Below are positions 44,505-56,155 of a DNA stretch of 64,000 bases, in pieces. The position numbers were made by a program, and so were the translations under genes. This DNA is from Arachis hypogaea (lineage: Eukaryota; Streptophyta; Magnoliopsida; Fabales; Fabaceae): positions 91,492,626 to 91,556,625 of the forward strand of contig NC_092048.1 of assembly GCF_003086295.3 (NCBI RefSeq). Direction: 5' to 3'. Numbering within the stretch: position 1 is the first letter of the stretch; each line of letters begins with the position of its first letter. The notes under the pieces are model-generated. The model was not told where the DNA came from, made no database searches, and was given only the letters and a program-made list of their open reading frames with translations.

Positions 44505-46384
44505 TTGTTCGAGTTTGGACAACTGACGGTTCATCGTGTTGCTCAGATTGGGTAATTTTCTTCTTATTTTGTTTTCAAAAAGTTTTCAAAAAGATTTTTC
44601 AAAAATATTTTCTTCTTTTTTCGTTTTTTCCTAATTAATATTCGAAAAAAAATTTTCAAAATAAAATATATTTTTCTTCAAAATTTTTAAGAATGAATTC
44701 TAGTGTTTCATGAAGCATGTTGAAGCCTAGCTGGCTGTAAAGCCATGTCTAATTTATTTAGACTGAGGCTTCCAAGTCATCATTACAAAAGCAAGCTAGT
44801 TGTTGCTAATCAAATTTGTTATTGTATGACTGATTTGTATCTTCTAAATCTTGACTGGCTATTAAGCCATGTCTAACCCTCAGATTGGAGCTTTAGACTA
44901 AAGAGCACAAGATTCCTGGAATTCATATTAAAAAATTTGGAATCCTTATTTTTCTTTTTCACATTAATTTTCGAAAAAATAAAAAAAATTTTATAAAATC
45001 ATAAAAAATAAAAAATATTTTGTGTTTCTTGTTTGAGTCTTGAGTCAATTTTTAAGTTTGGTGTCAATTGCATTTTTTCTAAAAATTTTATGCATTTTTC
45101 GAAAATTCATGCATTCATAGTGTTCTTCATGATCTTCAAGTCTTTCTTGGCCAGTCTTCTTGTTTGATCTTCATATTTTCTTGTTTTGTGTCTTTTCTTA
45201 TTTTTCATATGCATTCTTGCATTCATAGTGTCTATACATGAAAAATTTCTAAGTTTGGTTTTTTTCATATTTTCTTTTCTTGAAAATTTTTAAAAAATAA
45301 GTTCTTGATGTTCATCTTGACATTCAAAGTGTTCTTGGTGTTCATCTTGACATTCATAGTGTTCTTGCATGCATCATGTGTTTTGATTCATAATTTTTAT
45401 GTTATGAGTCTTTTTCATGTTTTTCTCTTTCATCATTAAAAATTCAAAAATCAAAAAAATATCTTTCCCTTTTTCTTCTCATAAATTCGAAAATTTGAGT
45501 TGACTTTTTCAAAACTTTTTAAAATTTAGTTGTTTCTGATGAGTCAAATCAAATTTTCAATTTAAAAATCATATCTTTTTCAAAATCTTTTTCAAAAATA
45601 AAATCTTTTTCATTTTTCTTATTTATTTTCGAAAATTTTAAAAATATTTTTCAAAAATATTTTTCTTAGTTTTATCTCATAATTTTCGAAAATATTATCA
45701 ATTAATGTTTTGATTCAAAAATTTCAAGTTTGTTACTTACTTGTTAAGAAAGATTCAAACTTTAAGTTCTAGAATCATATCTTGTGATTTCTTGTGAATC
45801 AAGTCATTAATTGTGAATTTAAAAATCAAATCTTTTTCAAAACTAATTTCAATCATATCTTTTCAAAAATATCCTTTTATCTTATCTTTTTTTTCATATC
45901 TTTTTAATCATATCTTTTTAAAACATATCTTTTTCAAAAATTTGATTTTAAAATATCTTTTCTAACTTCTTATCTTCTTATCTTTTCAAAATTGATTTTC
46001 AAATTTGTTTCTCCTTCAAAACTACCTAACTAACTATCCCTCTCTAATTTTCGAAAATATCTCCCTCTTTTTCAAAAAAATTCTTTTTAGTTAATTAATT
46101 GTTTACATTTTAATTTTAATTTTAATTCTCCTTTAATTTTTGAAAATCATCAACTCTTTTTCAAAAATTAATTTTCGAAATTCCCTCTCCCTCATCTTCT
46201 TCTATTTATTTATTCATTTACTAACACTTCTCTTCATCTCATATCTCTGCTCTCCTCACCCTTCTGTTTGGATTCTCCTTTCTTTTCTCTTCTACTCTTC
46301 TTTTCTTCTACTCACAACAAGGGAACCTCTATACTGTGGTAAAAAGGATCCCTATTATTATTTTTCTGTTCTCTTCTCTTTCAT
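44505..46384 (+). other. Element E leader, low complexity
   Basis: This is the T-rich untranslated leader. Two hairpins TGGCTGTAAAGCCA (44732-44745) and TGGCTATTAAGCCA (44856-44869), each followed by TGTCTAA, are shared with D. AAGTTTGGTGTC (about 45053) repeats the motif found next to the 3' LTR. No gene. Confidence 0.75.
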
Positions 46385-47379
46385 ATGAGCAGGAGCAAGG
46401 ACAAGAACATTCTTGTTGAAGCAGATCCTGAACTTGAAAGGACTCTGAAGAGGAAACTAAGAGAAGCTAAAATACAACAATCCAGAGACAACCTTACAGG
46501 AATTTTCGAACAGGAAGAGGAGATGGTAGCCGAAAATAATAATAATGCAAGGAGGATGCTTGGTGACTTTACTGCACCTAATTCCAATTTACATGGAAGA
46601 AGCATCTCCATCCCTACCATTGGAGCAAACAATTTTGAGCTTAAACCTCAATTAGTTTATCTAATGCAACAAAACTGCAAGTTTCATGGACTTCCATCTG
46701 AAGATCCTTTTCAGTTCTTAACTGAATTCTTACAGATATGTGATACTGTTAAGACTAATGGAGTAGATCCTGAAGTCTACAGGCTCATGCTTTTCCCTTT
46801 TGCTGTGAGAGACAGAGCTAGAATATGGTTGGATTCTCAACCTAAAGATAGCCTGAACTCTTGGGATAAGCTGGTCAAGGCTTTCTTAGCCAAGTTCTTT
46901 CCTCCTCAAAAGCTGAGTAAGCTTAGAGTGGATGTTCAAACCTTCAGACAGAAAGAAGGTGAATCCCTCTATGAAGCTTGGGAGAGATACAAGGAACTGA
47001 CCAAAAAGTGTCCTTCTGACATGCTTTCAGAATGGACCATCCTGGATATATTATATGATGGTCTGTCTGAATTAGCTAAGATATTTTTGGATACTTCTGC
47101 AGGTGGATCCATTCACCTAAAGAAAACGCCTGCAGAAGCTCAAGAACTTATTGACATAGTTGCTAACAACCAATTTATGTACACTTCTGAGAGGAATCCT
47201 GTAAGTAATGGGACGCCTCAGAAGAAGAGAGTTCTTGAAATTGATACTCTGAATGCCATATTGGCTCAGAATAAAATATTGACTTAGCAAGTCAATATGA
47301 TTTCTCAGAGTCTGAATGGAATGCAAGCTGCATCCAACAGTACTCAAGAGGCATCTTCTAAAGAAGAAGCTTATGATCC
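46385..47379 (+). pseudogene. Element E gag, part 1
   Basis: ATG 46385 opens MSRSKDKNILVEADPELERT. The gag core is as in D (SIPTIGANNFELKPQ, PSEDPFQFLTEFLQICD, RARIWLDSQPKDSLNSWDK), then GESLYEAWERYKELTKKCP and FMYTSERNP. There is one TAG at 47285-47287. It is cut by F at 47379; the frame resumes correctly at 56161 once F and one GATCC are discounted. Confidence 0.92.
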
Positions 47380-48922
47380 TGATGAGCAGATAATTTATAC
47401 GCATTTTGGCATTGTTTTTACTTAGTTTTTAGTATGATTTAGTTGGTTTTTAGTATATTTTATTAGTTTTTAATTAAAAATTACATTTCTGGACTTTACT
47501 ATGAGTTTGTGTATTTTTCTATGATTTCAGGTATTTTCTGGCTGAAATTGAGGGAGCTGAGCAAAAATCTGATTCAAGCTGAAAAAGGACTGCTGATGCT
47601 ATTGGATTTTGACCTCCCTGCACTCAAAGTGGATTTTCCGGAGCTACAGAACTTCAAATGGTGCGATCTCAATTGCGTTGGAAAGTAGACATCCAGGGCT
47701 TTCCAGCAATATATAATAGTTCATACTTTGCTCAAGGATAGACGACGTAAACTGGCATTCAACGCCAGTTCCATGTTGCAGTCTGGCATCCAGCGCCAGA
47801 AACAAGTTACAAGTTGGAGTTCAACGCCAGAAACAGGTTACAACCTGGCGTTGAACGCCCAAAACAGCCTAGGCACGTGAGAATCTTAAGTCTCAGCCCC
47901 AGCACACACCAAGTGGGCCCCAGAAGTGGATTTCTGTACTATCTATCATAGTTTACTCATTTTCTGTAAACCTAGGTTACTAGTTTAGTATTTAAACAAC
48001 CTTTAGAGATTTATTTTGCATCTCATGAAATTTTTAGATCTGAATTTTATACTCTTTGATGGCATGAGTCTCTAAACCCCATTGTTGGGGGTGAGGAGCT
48101 CTGCAGCGTCCCGATGAATTAATGCAATTATCTCTGTTTTCTATTCAAACCCGCTTGTTCCTATCTAAGATGTTCATTCGCGCTTCACTAAGAAGAAGGT
48201 GATGATCCGTGACACTCATCACCTTCCTCAATCCATGAACGTGTGCCTGACAACCACCTCCGTTCTATATTAGATTGAATGAGTATCTCTTAGATTCTGT
48301 AATCAGAATCTTCGTTGTATAAGCTAGAATTGATGGCGGCATTCATGAGAATCCGGAAAGTCTAAACCTTGTCTGTGGTATTCCGAGTAGGATTCAAGGA
48401 TTGAATGGCTGTGACGAGCTTCAAACTCGCGATTGTTGGGCGTAGTGACAGACGCAAAAGAATCAATGGATTCTATTCTGACATGATCGAGAACCAACAG
48501 ATGATTAGCCGTGCTGTGACAGAGCATTTGGACCATTTTCACTGAGAGGATGGGAAGTAGCCATTGACAACGGTGACACCCTACATACAGCTTGCCATGG
48601 AAGGAGCCTTGCGTGTGTGAAGAGGAGTACAAGAGAAAAGCTGAAATAAAGAGGACAAAGCATCTCCAAAACCCCAACATATTCTCCATTATTGAGTAAC
48701 AAGTATTTATTTTATGCCCTTTGACTTTTTACAATTAAAACTAAGAATTATTATTGATATTATATCCTGACTAAGAGTTACAAGATAACCATAGCTTGCT
48801 TCAAGCCAACAATCTCCGTGGGATTCGACCCTTACTCACGTAAGGTATTACTTGGATGACCCAGTGCACTTGCTGGTTAGTGGTACGAGTTGTAAAAAGT
48901 GTGATTCACAATTCGTGCACCG
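47380..48922 (+). repeat. Element F 5' LTR
   Basis: It includes a palindrome array (47752-47858) and U5 hairpin (48830-48845, CCTTAC/GTAAGG). The terminal dinucleotide has changed from CA to CG. Confidence 0.93.
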
Positions 48923-48928
48923 AGTTTT

Positions 48929-48946
48929 TGGTGCCGTTGCCGGGGA
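48929..48946 (+). promoter_or_regulatory. Primer-binding site of F (one change)
   Basis: TGGTGCCGTTGCCGGGGA, one mismatch to the tRNA-Asp type site. Confidence 0.88.
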
Positions 48947-50291
48947 TTGTTGAGTTTGAACAACTGACGGTTCATCCTGTTGCTTAGATTAGAAAAATTT
49001 TGTCTTTTGGGTCAAAGTCTTTTTACTTTCTTTTCAAAAAAATCTTTCAAAAATTTTTATTTTTCTTTATTAATCTGTAATTTGTCTTTGAGTCTTTTAT
49101 TATTGTTCTTGTTAGAATTTTAGAATCCTTATTTTCTTTTTCAAAATTTATTTTTTTATTTTTTTTTGAAATTTTATTTTTCTTTTACTAATAATTGAAT
49201 TTTTCTTGTTTGATCTTTAGTTTTTCTTGTTCTGTTTCTTTTCTTGTTTTTCTTGTGCCTTTTCAAAACAAGTGTTACATTTACAGCCTAATTGGCTAGA
49301 GTGTTGGTCTATGTTCTTGGTAATTGGGTATCTTCTTTTTAAAATTTTTTTTAAAATAATTTTTCTTTGATTAAATCTTGTGCCAACCTTTAAGTTTGGT
49401 ATTTTCTTGTTAATCTTCTATAATTTTCGAAAATTTTATTGAGGTTTTCTAAAAATTTTAAGTTTGGTGTTCTTTCTTCATGTTCTTGTGTTCTTGTGAG
49501 TCTTCAAAGTGTTCTTGAGTCTTCCTTGTGTTTTGATCTTAAAATTTTTAAGTTTGGTGTTCCTTGGTGTTTTCCCTCCAAAATTTTCGAAAACAAGGAG
49601 CATTAGATCTAAAACTTTTAAGTTGTGTGTCTTTTGTGTGTTTTTCTCTTTCATCATAAAATTCAAAAATAAAAAATATATCTTTTCTAACTATTTTTAA
49701 GCAAATATTTCGAAATTTTTTTCTTAAAATTCAGATTTCAATTTCAAAATTTTATCTTATCTTAGTTTTAAAAAAAAATTTCAAAACTCAAATCTTTTTC
49801 AAAAAAATTCATATCTTTTTCAAAATCTTATCTTATTTCAAATTCAAATTTCAATTTTCAACTTCCAAAATTCAAAATTCAAATTTTAAAATTTCAATTT
49901 TCAAACTTAAAAATCAAATCTTTTCAAAATTTAAATCTCTTTCAAATCCTTATCTTATATCGTTGACTTTTTCAAAATTCAAAATTCAAATTTTCAAATT
50001 TCAAAATTCGAATTTCAAATTTCAAAAATTTAAAAATTCAAATTTTAATTTTCAAATCTAAAATTTAAATTTAAAAACTTCCTAACCACTTTCTCTCTCT
50101 TCATTTTTCGAAAATCCTTACCCCTTATTTTTCAAATCTTTTTAATTAATTAATTATTTTAGTTTTCAATTTCCTTTTAATTTCTAAACTTATAGTCGAA
50201 TTTTCACTTATTTTATTTTATTTTATTTTATTTTAATTTCAGTTTTTTAAAAAAAAATATTTACAATACACATCATCTCCCTTTCTCCATC
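48947..50291 (+). other. Element F leader, low complexity
   Basis: T-rich leader of TTTTCAAA, TTCGAAAA and ATCTTATC units with several AAGTTTGGTGT copies (about 49395, 49460, 49550). No gene. Confidence 0.75.
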
Positions 50292-51650
50292 ATGGACCTA
50301 AGTGGAAATGAACAGTCCAGAAGGACTCTGGGGTCATATGCTAACCCCACTACTGCTTCATATGCGAGTAGTATCTGTATACCCTCCATCGGAGTCAGTA
50401 GCTTTGAGTTGAATCCTCAACTCATTATCATGGTGCAGCAGAGTTGTCAGTATTCTGGTCTTCCACAGGAAGAACCTACAGAGTTTCTGGCACAGTTTTT
50501 ACAAATTGCTGACACAGTATATGATAAGGAAGTAGATCAGGATGTCTACAGATTATTATTGTTTCCATTTGCTGTAAAAGATCAAGCTAAGAGGTGGTTA
50601 AATAACCAACCTAAAGCTAGCATAAGGACACGGAAACAGCTGACAGAAAAATTCCTGAATTAATACTTCCCTCCAAAATGGATGACACAGCTAAGGCTGG
50701 ACATCCAAGGCTTTAAACAAGGAGATAATGAATCTCTTTATGATGCCTGGGAGAGATACAGAGAGATGCTAAGAAAATGCCCCTCTGAAATGTTTTCAGA
50801 ATAGGTGCAGTTAGACATCTTCTATTATGGGCTTACAGAGAAAGCTCAGATTTCTCTAGACCACTCAGCTGGTGGATCTATACATATGAGAAAAATAATT
50901 GAAGAAGCTCAAGAGCTCATTGATACAGTTGCCAGAAATCAGCATCTGTACCTAAGCAGTGAATCTTCCATGAAAGAAGAGGCTAAAACAGTAACTGCTG
51001 AACTCAGTCCTGCAGAACAAATTACAGAATTCAACCAACAATTAGACTTTCTAACAAAATAGCTGGCCGAATTCAAGGAGATACTACAAGACACAAGAAT
51101 GGCTAATCTGAATATGGAAGTACAGTTGAAGCAAACAGAACAGCAGTTATCAAAACAAATAACAGAAGAGTGCCAAGCAGTTCAATTAAGAAGTGGGAAA
51201 ACATTAAATACCTCACTTCAAGGCAGTAGGAAGCCAAGAAATGAACAACCGGCTATCCAAAATCCCTATGAGGACAGTAAGAGCCCAGAGAGGAATAACT
51301 CTGGCGTTCAAACGCCAGGAACAAGTAAGGAGTTGGTGTCCAACGCCACTCCAGCTTCCAACCCTGGCTTTCAAATGCCAGTGAGGGATCAGACACCTGC
51401 AAGTGCTGATAATAAATCCCTCAAGAAGGCTTCTCAACCTACCTCTGTAGGAAATAAACCTGCAGCAACTAAGGTTGAGGAATACAAAGCCAAGATGCCT
51501 TATCCTCAAAAACTCTGCAAAGAGGAGCAGGATAAGCAATTTGCCCGCTTTGCAGACTATCTCAGGACTCTTGAAATAAAGATTCCGTTTGCAGAGGCAC
51601 TTGCAAATACCCTCTTATGCCAAGTTCATGAAAGATATCTTGAGTCATAA
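50292..51650 (+). pseudogene. Element F gag
   Basis: The frame from MDLSGNEQSRRTLGSYANP contains the gag core SICIPSIGVSSFELNPQLII, PQEEPTEFLAQFLQIADTV and KRWLNNQPKASIRT. In-frame stops occur near 50661, 50802 and 51060. The C-terminal part contains two GGCGTT-type palindromes in the coding sequence (51300-51385). A frameshift near 51590-51650 moves protease to the next frame. F's gag is clearly diverged from that of C, D and E. Confidence 0.88.
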
Positions 51651-52305
51651 GAAGGATTGGAGAGAAACTGAAAGAGTTCTCCTCACTGAAGAATGCAGTG
51701 CAGTCATTCTGAAAAGCTTCCTAGAAAAGCTTAAAGATCCCGGGAGCTTTATGATACCATGCATATTAGAGGGTAACTGCACCAAGACAGCTCTATGTGA
51801 TCTTGGGGCAAGCATCAACCTAATCCCTACATCCACTATCAGAAAGCTTGGCTTGACTGAAGAGGTCAAACCAACCCGGATCTGTCTTCAACTTGCTGAT
51901 GGCTCCATTAAATACCCATCAGGCATAATTGAGGACATGATTGTCAAGGTTGGGCCATTTGCCTTCCCTACTGACTTTGTAGTGCTGGAAATGGAGGAGC
52001 ACAAGAGTGCAACTCTCATTCTAGGAAGACCATTCCTAGCAACTGGACGAACCCTCATTGACATCCAAAAAGGGGAGATAACCCTGAGAGTCAATGAGGA
52101 TGAGTTTAAGTTGAATGTTGTCAAAGCTATGCAACATCCAGACACATCAGACGACTGCCTGGGCGTTGATATTATTGACTCCCTGGTGAAAGAGGTCAAT
52201 ATGACTGAGAGTCTCGAATCAGAGCTAGAGGACATTTTTAAAGATGTTCAGCCTGATCTGGAGGAACCAGAGGAAATAAAAGAACCTCTGAAAACTCCTC
52301 AGTAA
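51589..52305 (+). pseudogene. Element F aspartic protease
   Basis: The retropepsin region begins QIPSYAKFMKDILSHKKDW, then CDLGASINLIPTSTIRKLGL with the catalytic Asp, ADGSIKYPSGIIEDMIVKVG and LGRPFLATGRTLIDI. An acidic linker follows, ending in a TAA at 52303-52305. The same frame then continues into RT. Confidence 0.9.
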
Positions 52306-52956
52306 GAGGAGAAACCTCCTAAACCCGAGCTCAAACCACTACCACTATCCCTAAAATATGCATTTCTGGGAGAAGGTGACACTTTTCCTGTAATCATAAG
52401 CTCTGCTTTAGGGCCACAGGAACAGAAAGCACTAATTCAGGTGCTAAGGACACACAAGACAGCTCTTGGGTGGTCCATAAGTGATCTTAAGGGCATTAGC
52501 CCAGCCAGATGCATGCACAAGATCCTATTGGAGGATGATGCTATGCCAGTGGTTCAACGACAGAGGCGACTAAATCCCGCCATGAAGGAGGTGGTGCAGA
52601 AAGAGGTCACTAAGTTACTAGAGGCTGGGATTATCTATCCTATTTCTGATAGCCCCTGGGTGAGCCCTGTCCATGTTGTCCCTAAAAAAGGAGGAATGAC
52701 AGTGGTTCATAACGAAAAGAATGAACTGGTTCCTACAAGAATAGTTACAGGGTGGCGTATGTGTATTTACTACAGAAGGCTCAATACAGCCACCAGGAAG
52801 GATCATTTTCCTTTACCATTCATAGACCAGATGCTAGAGAGACTAGTAGGTCATGAATATTACTGCTTTTTGGATGTCTATTCAGGTTACAACCAAATTG
52901 CAGTAGATCCTCAGGACCAAGAGAAAACAGCATTCACATGTCCTTCTGGCATTTAA
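52306..52956 (+). pseudogene. Element F reverse transcriptase, truncated
   Basis: This continues protease in frame: LRTHKTALGWSISDLKGISP, RRLNPAMKEVVQKEVTKLLE, VPKKGGMTVV, YYRRLNTATRKDHFPLPFID and YSGYNQIAVDPQDQEKTAFT, then CPSGI and a stop. It ends just before the region with GLCNAP and the catalytic FMDD. The DNA passes straight into the palindrome array through a TGGCATTT stretch that could have come from either side. The whole C-terminal RT, RNase H and integrase are missing. Confidence 0.9.
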
Positions 52957-53100
52957 AAGCCAGAAACAAGCACCAAGCTGGCGTTTAACGCCAGAAACAA
53001 GCATCAGTCTGGCGTTAAACGCCAGAAACAGGCTACATTTGGGCGTTTAACGCCAGAAACAGGCAGCAGTCTGGCGTTAAACGCCAGGATTACACAGTAA
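52944..53100. repeat. Palindrome array in F interior
   Basis: CTGGCGTTTAACGCCAG and CTGGCGTTAAACGCCAG words with AAACAAGCA or AAACAGGC spacers, fused to the RT remnant. Confidence 0.88.
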
Positions 53101-53329
53101 GGGCATTTTGTACGCCTAATTGGAGTAGGGATGCTAAATCCTTGACCCCACTGGATCTGTGGACCCCACAGGATCCCCACCTACCTCACCATTCAAATTC
53201 AAACCATTTTCCTCCCAAACCCACCCAACACACTTCTATCTCCTCCATCTTCTCCACTTCTTTCTTCTTTTGCTCAAGGACGAGCAAACCTTTTAAGTTT
53301 GGTGTGGTAAAAGTATTGCTTTTGTTTTT

Positions 53330-53367
53330 CCATAATTCAGTGGTAGAGCAATTGACTGTAGATCAAA
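53330..53367 (+). other. tRNA-Cys-like patch at an internal deletion junction
   Basis: Between the aORF leader and the aORF C-terminus, CCATAATTCAGTGGTAGAGC continues into ATTGACTGTAGATCAA. From memory this matches the D-arm to anticodon-arm part of plant tRNA-Cys(GCA), with only a few changes. CCAT and AGATCAA-AGAG at its ends are also present at the corresponding places in E, so microhomology could have guided both joints. It lacks acceptor and T arms, so it is not a tRNA gene. Confidence 0.6.
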
Positions 53368-53465
53368 GAGCTATGAGGAAAGAGCAACAAAGGCAAGGAA
53401 GAGACATAGAGGAGCTCAAGAGCACCATTGGTTCTTCAAGAAGAGGAAGATGCCACCCTCATTAA
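53361..53465 (+). pseudogene. Element F aORF remnant (C-terminal end)
   Basis: DQRAMRKEQQRQGRDIEELK then STIGSSRRGRC matches the last 35 or so residues of the D and E aORFs. The start and about 1 kb of the ORF are gone and replaced by the tRNA-like patch. Confidence 0.85.
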
Positions 53466-54611
53466 GGTGGACCCATTCCTTAATCTCCTTGTTCTTATTT
53501 TCCTATTTTTCGTTTACTATGCTTCATGTTTAATTATGTTTGTGTCTTTACTATATGATCACTAGTATCTAAGTGTCTATGTCTTAAAGATATGAATGAC
53601 CTATGAATCCATCACCTTTCTTAAATGAAAATTGTTTTCTGAAAAAGAAAAAGAAGTACATGAATTTTGAATTTTAAAATAGTTTAATTATTTTGATGTG
53701 GTGGCAATACTTTTTGTTTTATGAATGAATGCTTGAACAGTGCATATGTCTTTTGAATTTGTTGTTTATGAATGTTAAAATTGTTGGCTCTTGAAAGAAT
53801 GATGAAAAAGGAGAAATGTTATTTGATAATCTGAAAAATCATAAAAATAATTCTTGAAGCAAGAAAAAGCAGTGAAGAATAAAGCTTGCAGGAAAAAAAT
53901 GCAAAAAAAAAGAGAGAGCAAGAAAAAGAAAAAGCAAGCAGAAAAAGCCAAAAGCTCTTTAAACCAAAAGGCAAGAGCAAAAAGCCAATAGCCCTTAAAA
54001 CCAAAAGGCAAGGGTAATAAAAAGGATCCAAGGTTTTGAGCATCAGTGGATAGGAGGGCCTAAAGGAATAAAATCCTGGCCTTAGCGGCTAAACCAAGCT
54101 GTCCCTAACCATGTGCTTGTGGCGTGAAGGTGTCAAGTGAAAACTTGAGACTAAGCGGTTAAAGTCGAGGTCCAAAGCAAAAAGAAGAGTGTTCTTAAGA
54201 ACCCTGGACACCTCTAATTGGGGACTCTAGCAAAGCTGAGTCACAATCTGAAAAGGTTCACCCAGTTATGTGTCTGTGGCATTTATGTAACCGGTGGTAA
54301 TACTGGAAAACAAAGTGCTTAGGGCCACGGCCAAGACTCATAAAGTAGCTGTGTTCAAGAATCAACATACTGAACTAGGAAAATCAATAACACTATCTAA
54401 ATTCTGAGTTCCTATAGATGTCAATCATTCTGAACTTCAAAGGAAAAAGTGAGATGCCAAAACTGTTCAGAAGCAAAAAGCTAATAGCCCCGCTCATCTA
54501 ATTAACACTGATCTTCATAGATGTTTTTGGAATTCATTGTATATTCTCTTCTTTTTATCCTACTTTGTTTTTAGTTGCTTGGGGACAAGCAACAATTTAA
54601 GTTTGGTGTTG
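53466..54611 (+). other. F spacer before 3' LTR
   Basis: This matches the D, E and G spacers and ends AAGTTTGGTGTTG at the LTR. No gene. Confidence 0.75.
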
Positions 54612-56155
54612 TGATGAGTGGATAATTTATACGCTTTTTGGCATTGTTTTTACTTAGTTTTTAGTATGATTTAGTTGGTTTTTAGTATATTTTTATTAAT
54701 TTTTAATTAAAAATCACATTTCTGGACTTTACTATGAGTTTGTGTATTTTTCTATGATTTCAGGTATTTTCTGGCTGAAATTGAGGGAGCTGAGCAAAAA
54801 TCTGATTCAGGCTGAAAAAGGACTGCTGATGCTGTTGGATTCTGACCGTCCTGCACTCAAAGTGGATTTTCTGGAGTTATAGAAGTCCAAATGACGCGCT
54901 CTCAATTGCGTTGGAAAGTAGACATTCAGGGCTTTCCAGAAATATATAATAGTGCATACTTTGCTCAAGGATCGACGACGTAAACTGGCGTTCAATGCCA
55001 GTTCCATGTTGCAGTCTGGCGTCCAGCGCCAGAAACAAGTTACAAGTTGGAGTTCAACGCCAGAAACAGGTTACAACCTGGCGTTGAACGCCCAAAACAG
55101 CCCAGGCACGTGAGAAGCTTAAGTCTCAGCCCCAGCACACACCAAGTGGGCCCCAGAAGTGGATTTCTGCACTATCTATCATAGTTTACTCATTTTCTGT
55201 AAACCTAGGTTACTAGTTTAGTATTTAAACAACTTTTAGAGATTTATTTTGCATCTCATGACATTTTTAGATCTGAATTTTATACTCTTTGACGGCATGA
55301 GTCTCTAAACCCCATTGTTGGGGGTGAGGAGCTCTGCAGCGTCCCGATGAATTAATGCAATTATCTCTGTTTTCTATTCAAACACGCTTGTTCCTATCTA
55401 AGATGTTCATTCGCGCTTCACTAAGAAGAAGGTGATGATCCGTGACACTCATCACCTTCCTCAATCCATGAACGTGTGCCTGACAACCACCTCCGTTCTA
55501 TATTAGATTGAATGAGTATCTCTTAGATTCTGTAATCAGAATCTTCGTGGTATAAGCTAGAATTGATGGCGGCATTCATGAGAATCCGGAAAGTCTAAAC
55601 CTTGTCTGTGGTATTCCGAGTAGGATTCAAGGATTGAATGGCTGTGACGAGCTTCAAACTCGCGATTGTTGGGCGTAGTGACAGACGCAAAAGAATCAAT
55701 AGATTCTATTCTGACATGATCGAGAACCAACAGATGATTAGCCGTGCTGTGACAGAGCATTTGGACCATTTTCACTGAGAGGATGGGAAGTAGCCATTGA
55801 TAACGGTGACACCCTACATACAGCTTGCCATGGAAGGAGCCTTGCGTGTGTGAAGAGGAGTACAAGAGAAAAGCTGAAATAAAGAGGACAAAGCATCTCC
55901 AAAACCCCAACATATTCTCCATTATTGAGTAACAAGTATTTATTTTATGCCCTTTGACTTTTTACAATTAAAACTAAGAATTATTATTGATATTATATCC
56001 TGACTAAGAGTTACAAGATAACCATAGCTTGCTTCAAGCCAACAATCTCCGTGGGATTCGACCCTTACTCACGTAAGGTATTACTTGGATGACCCAGTGC
56101 ACTTGCTGGTTAGTGGTACGAGTTATGAAAAGTGTGATTCACAATTTGTGCACCA
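54612..56155 (+). repeat. Element F 3' LTR
   Basis: TGATGAGTGG to TTTGTGCACCA. It has an array at 54983-55096 and U5 hairpin at 56063-56078. Confidence 0.95.

Larger units (their letters stand above)
47380..56155 (+). mobile_element. Element F: LTR element with truncated pol (TSD GATCC)
   Basis: F is 8776 bp, in E's gag, with GATCC at 47375-47379 and 56156-56160. LTRs are 47380-48922 and 54612-56155, differing at roughly 2% by eye. The interior is gag, protease, RT truncated before the catalytic box, palindrome array, aORF remnant with a tRNA-like patch, spacer. The 5' LTR ends CACCG instead of CACCA. Confidence 0.95.

Noticed and set aside
53330..53367. A functional tRNA gene
   Set aside because: Only the D-arm to anticodon-arm part is present; acceptor and T arms are missing.
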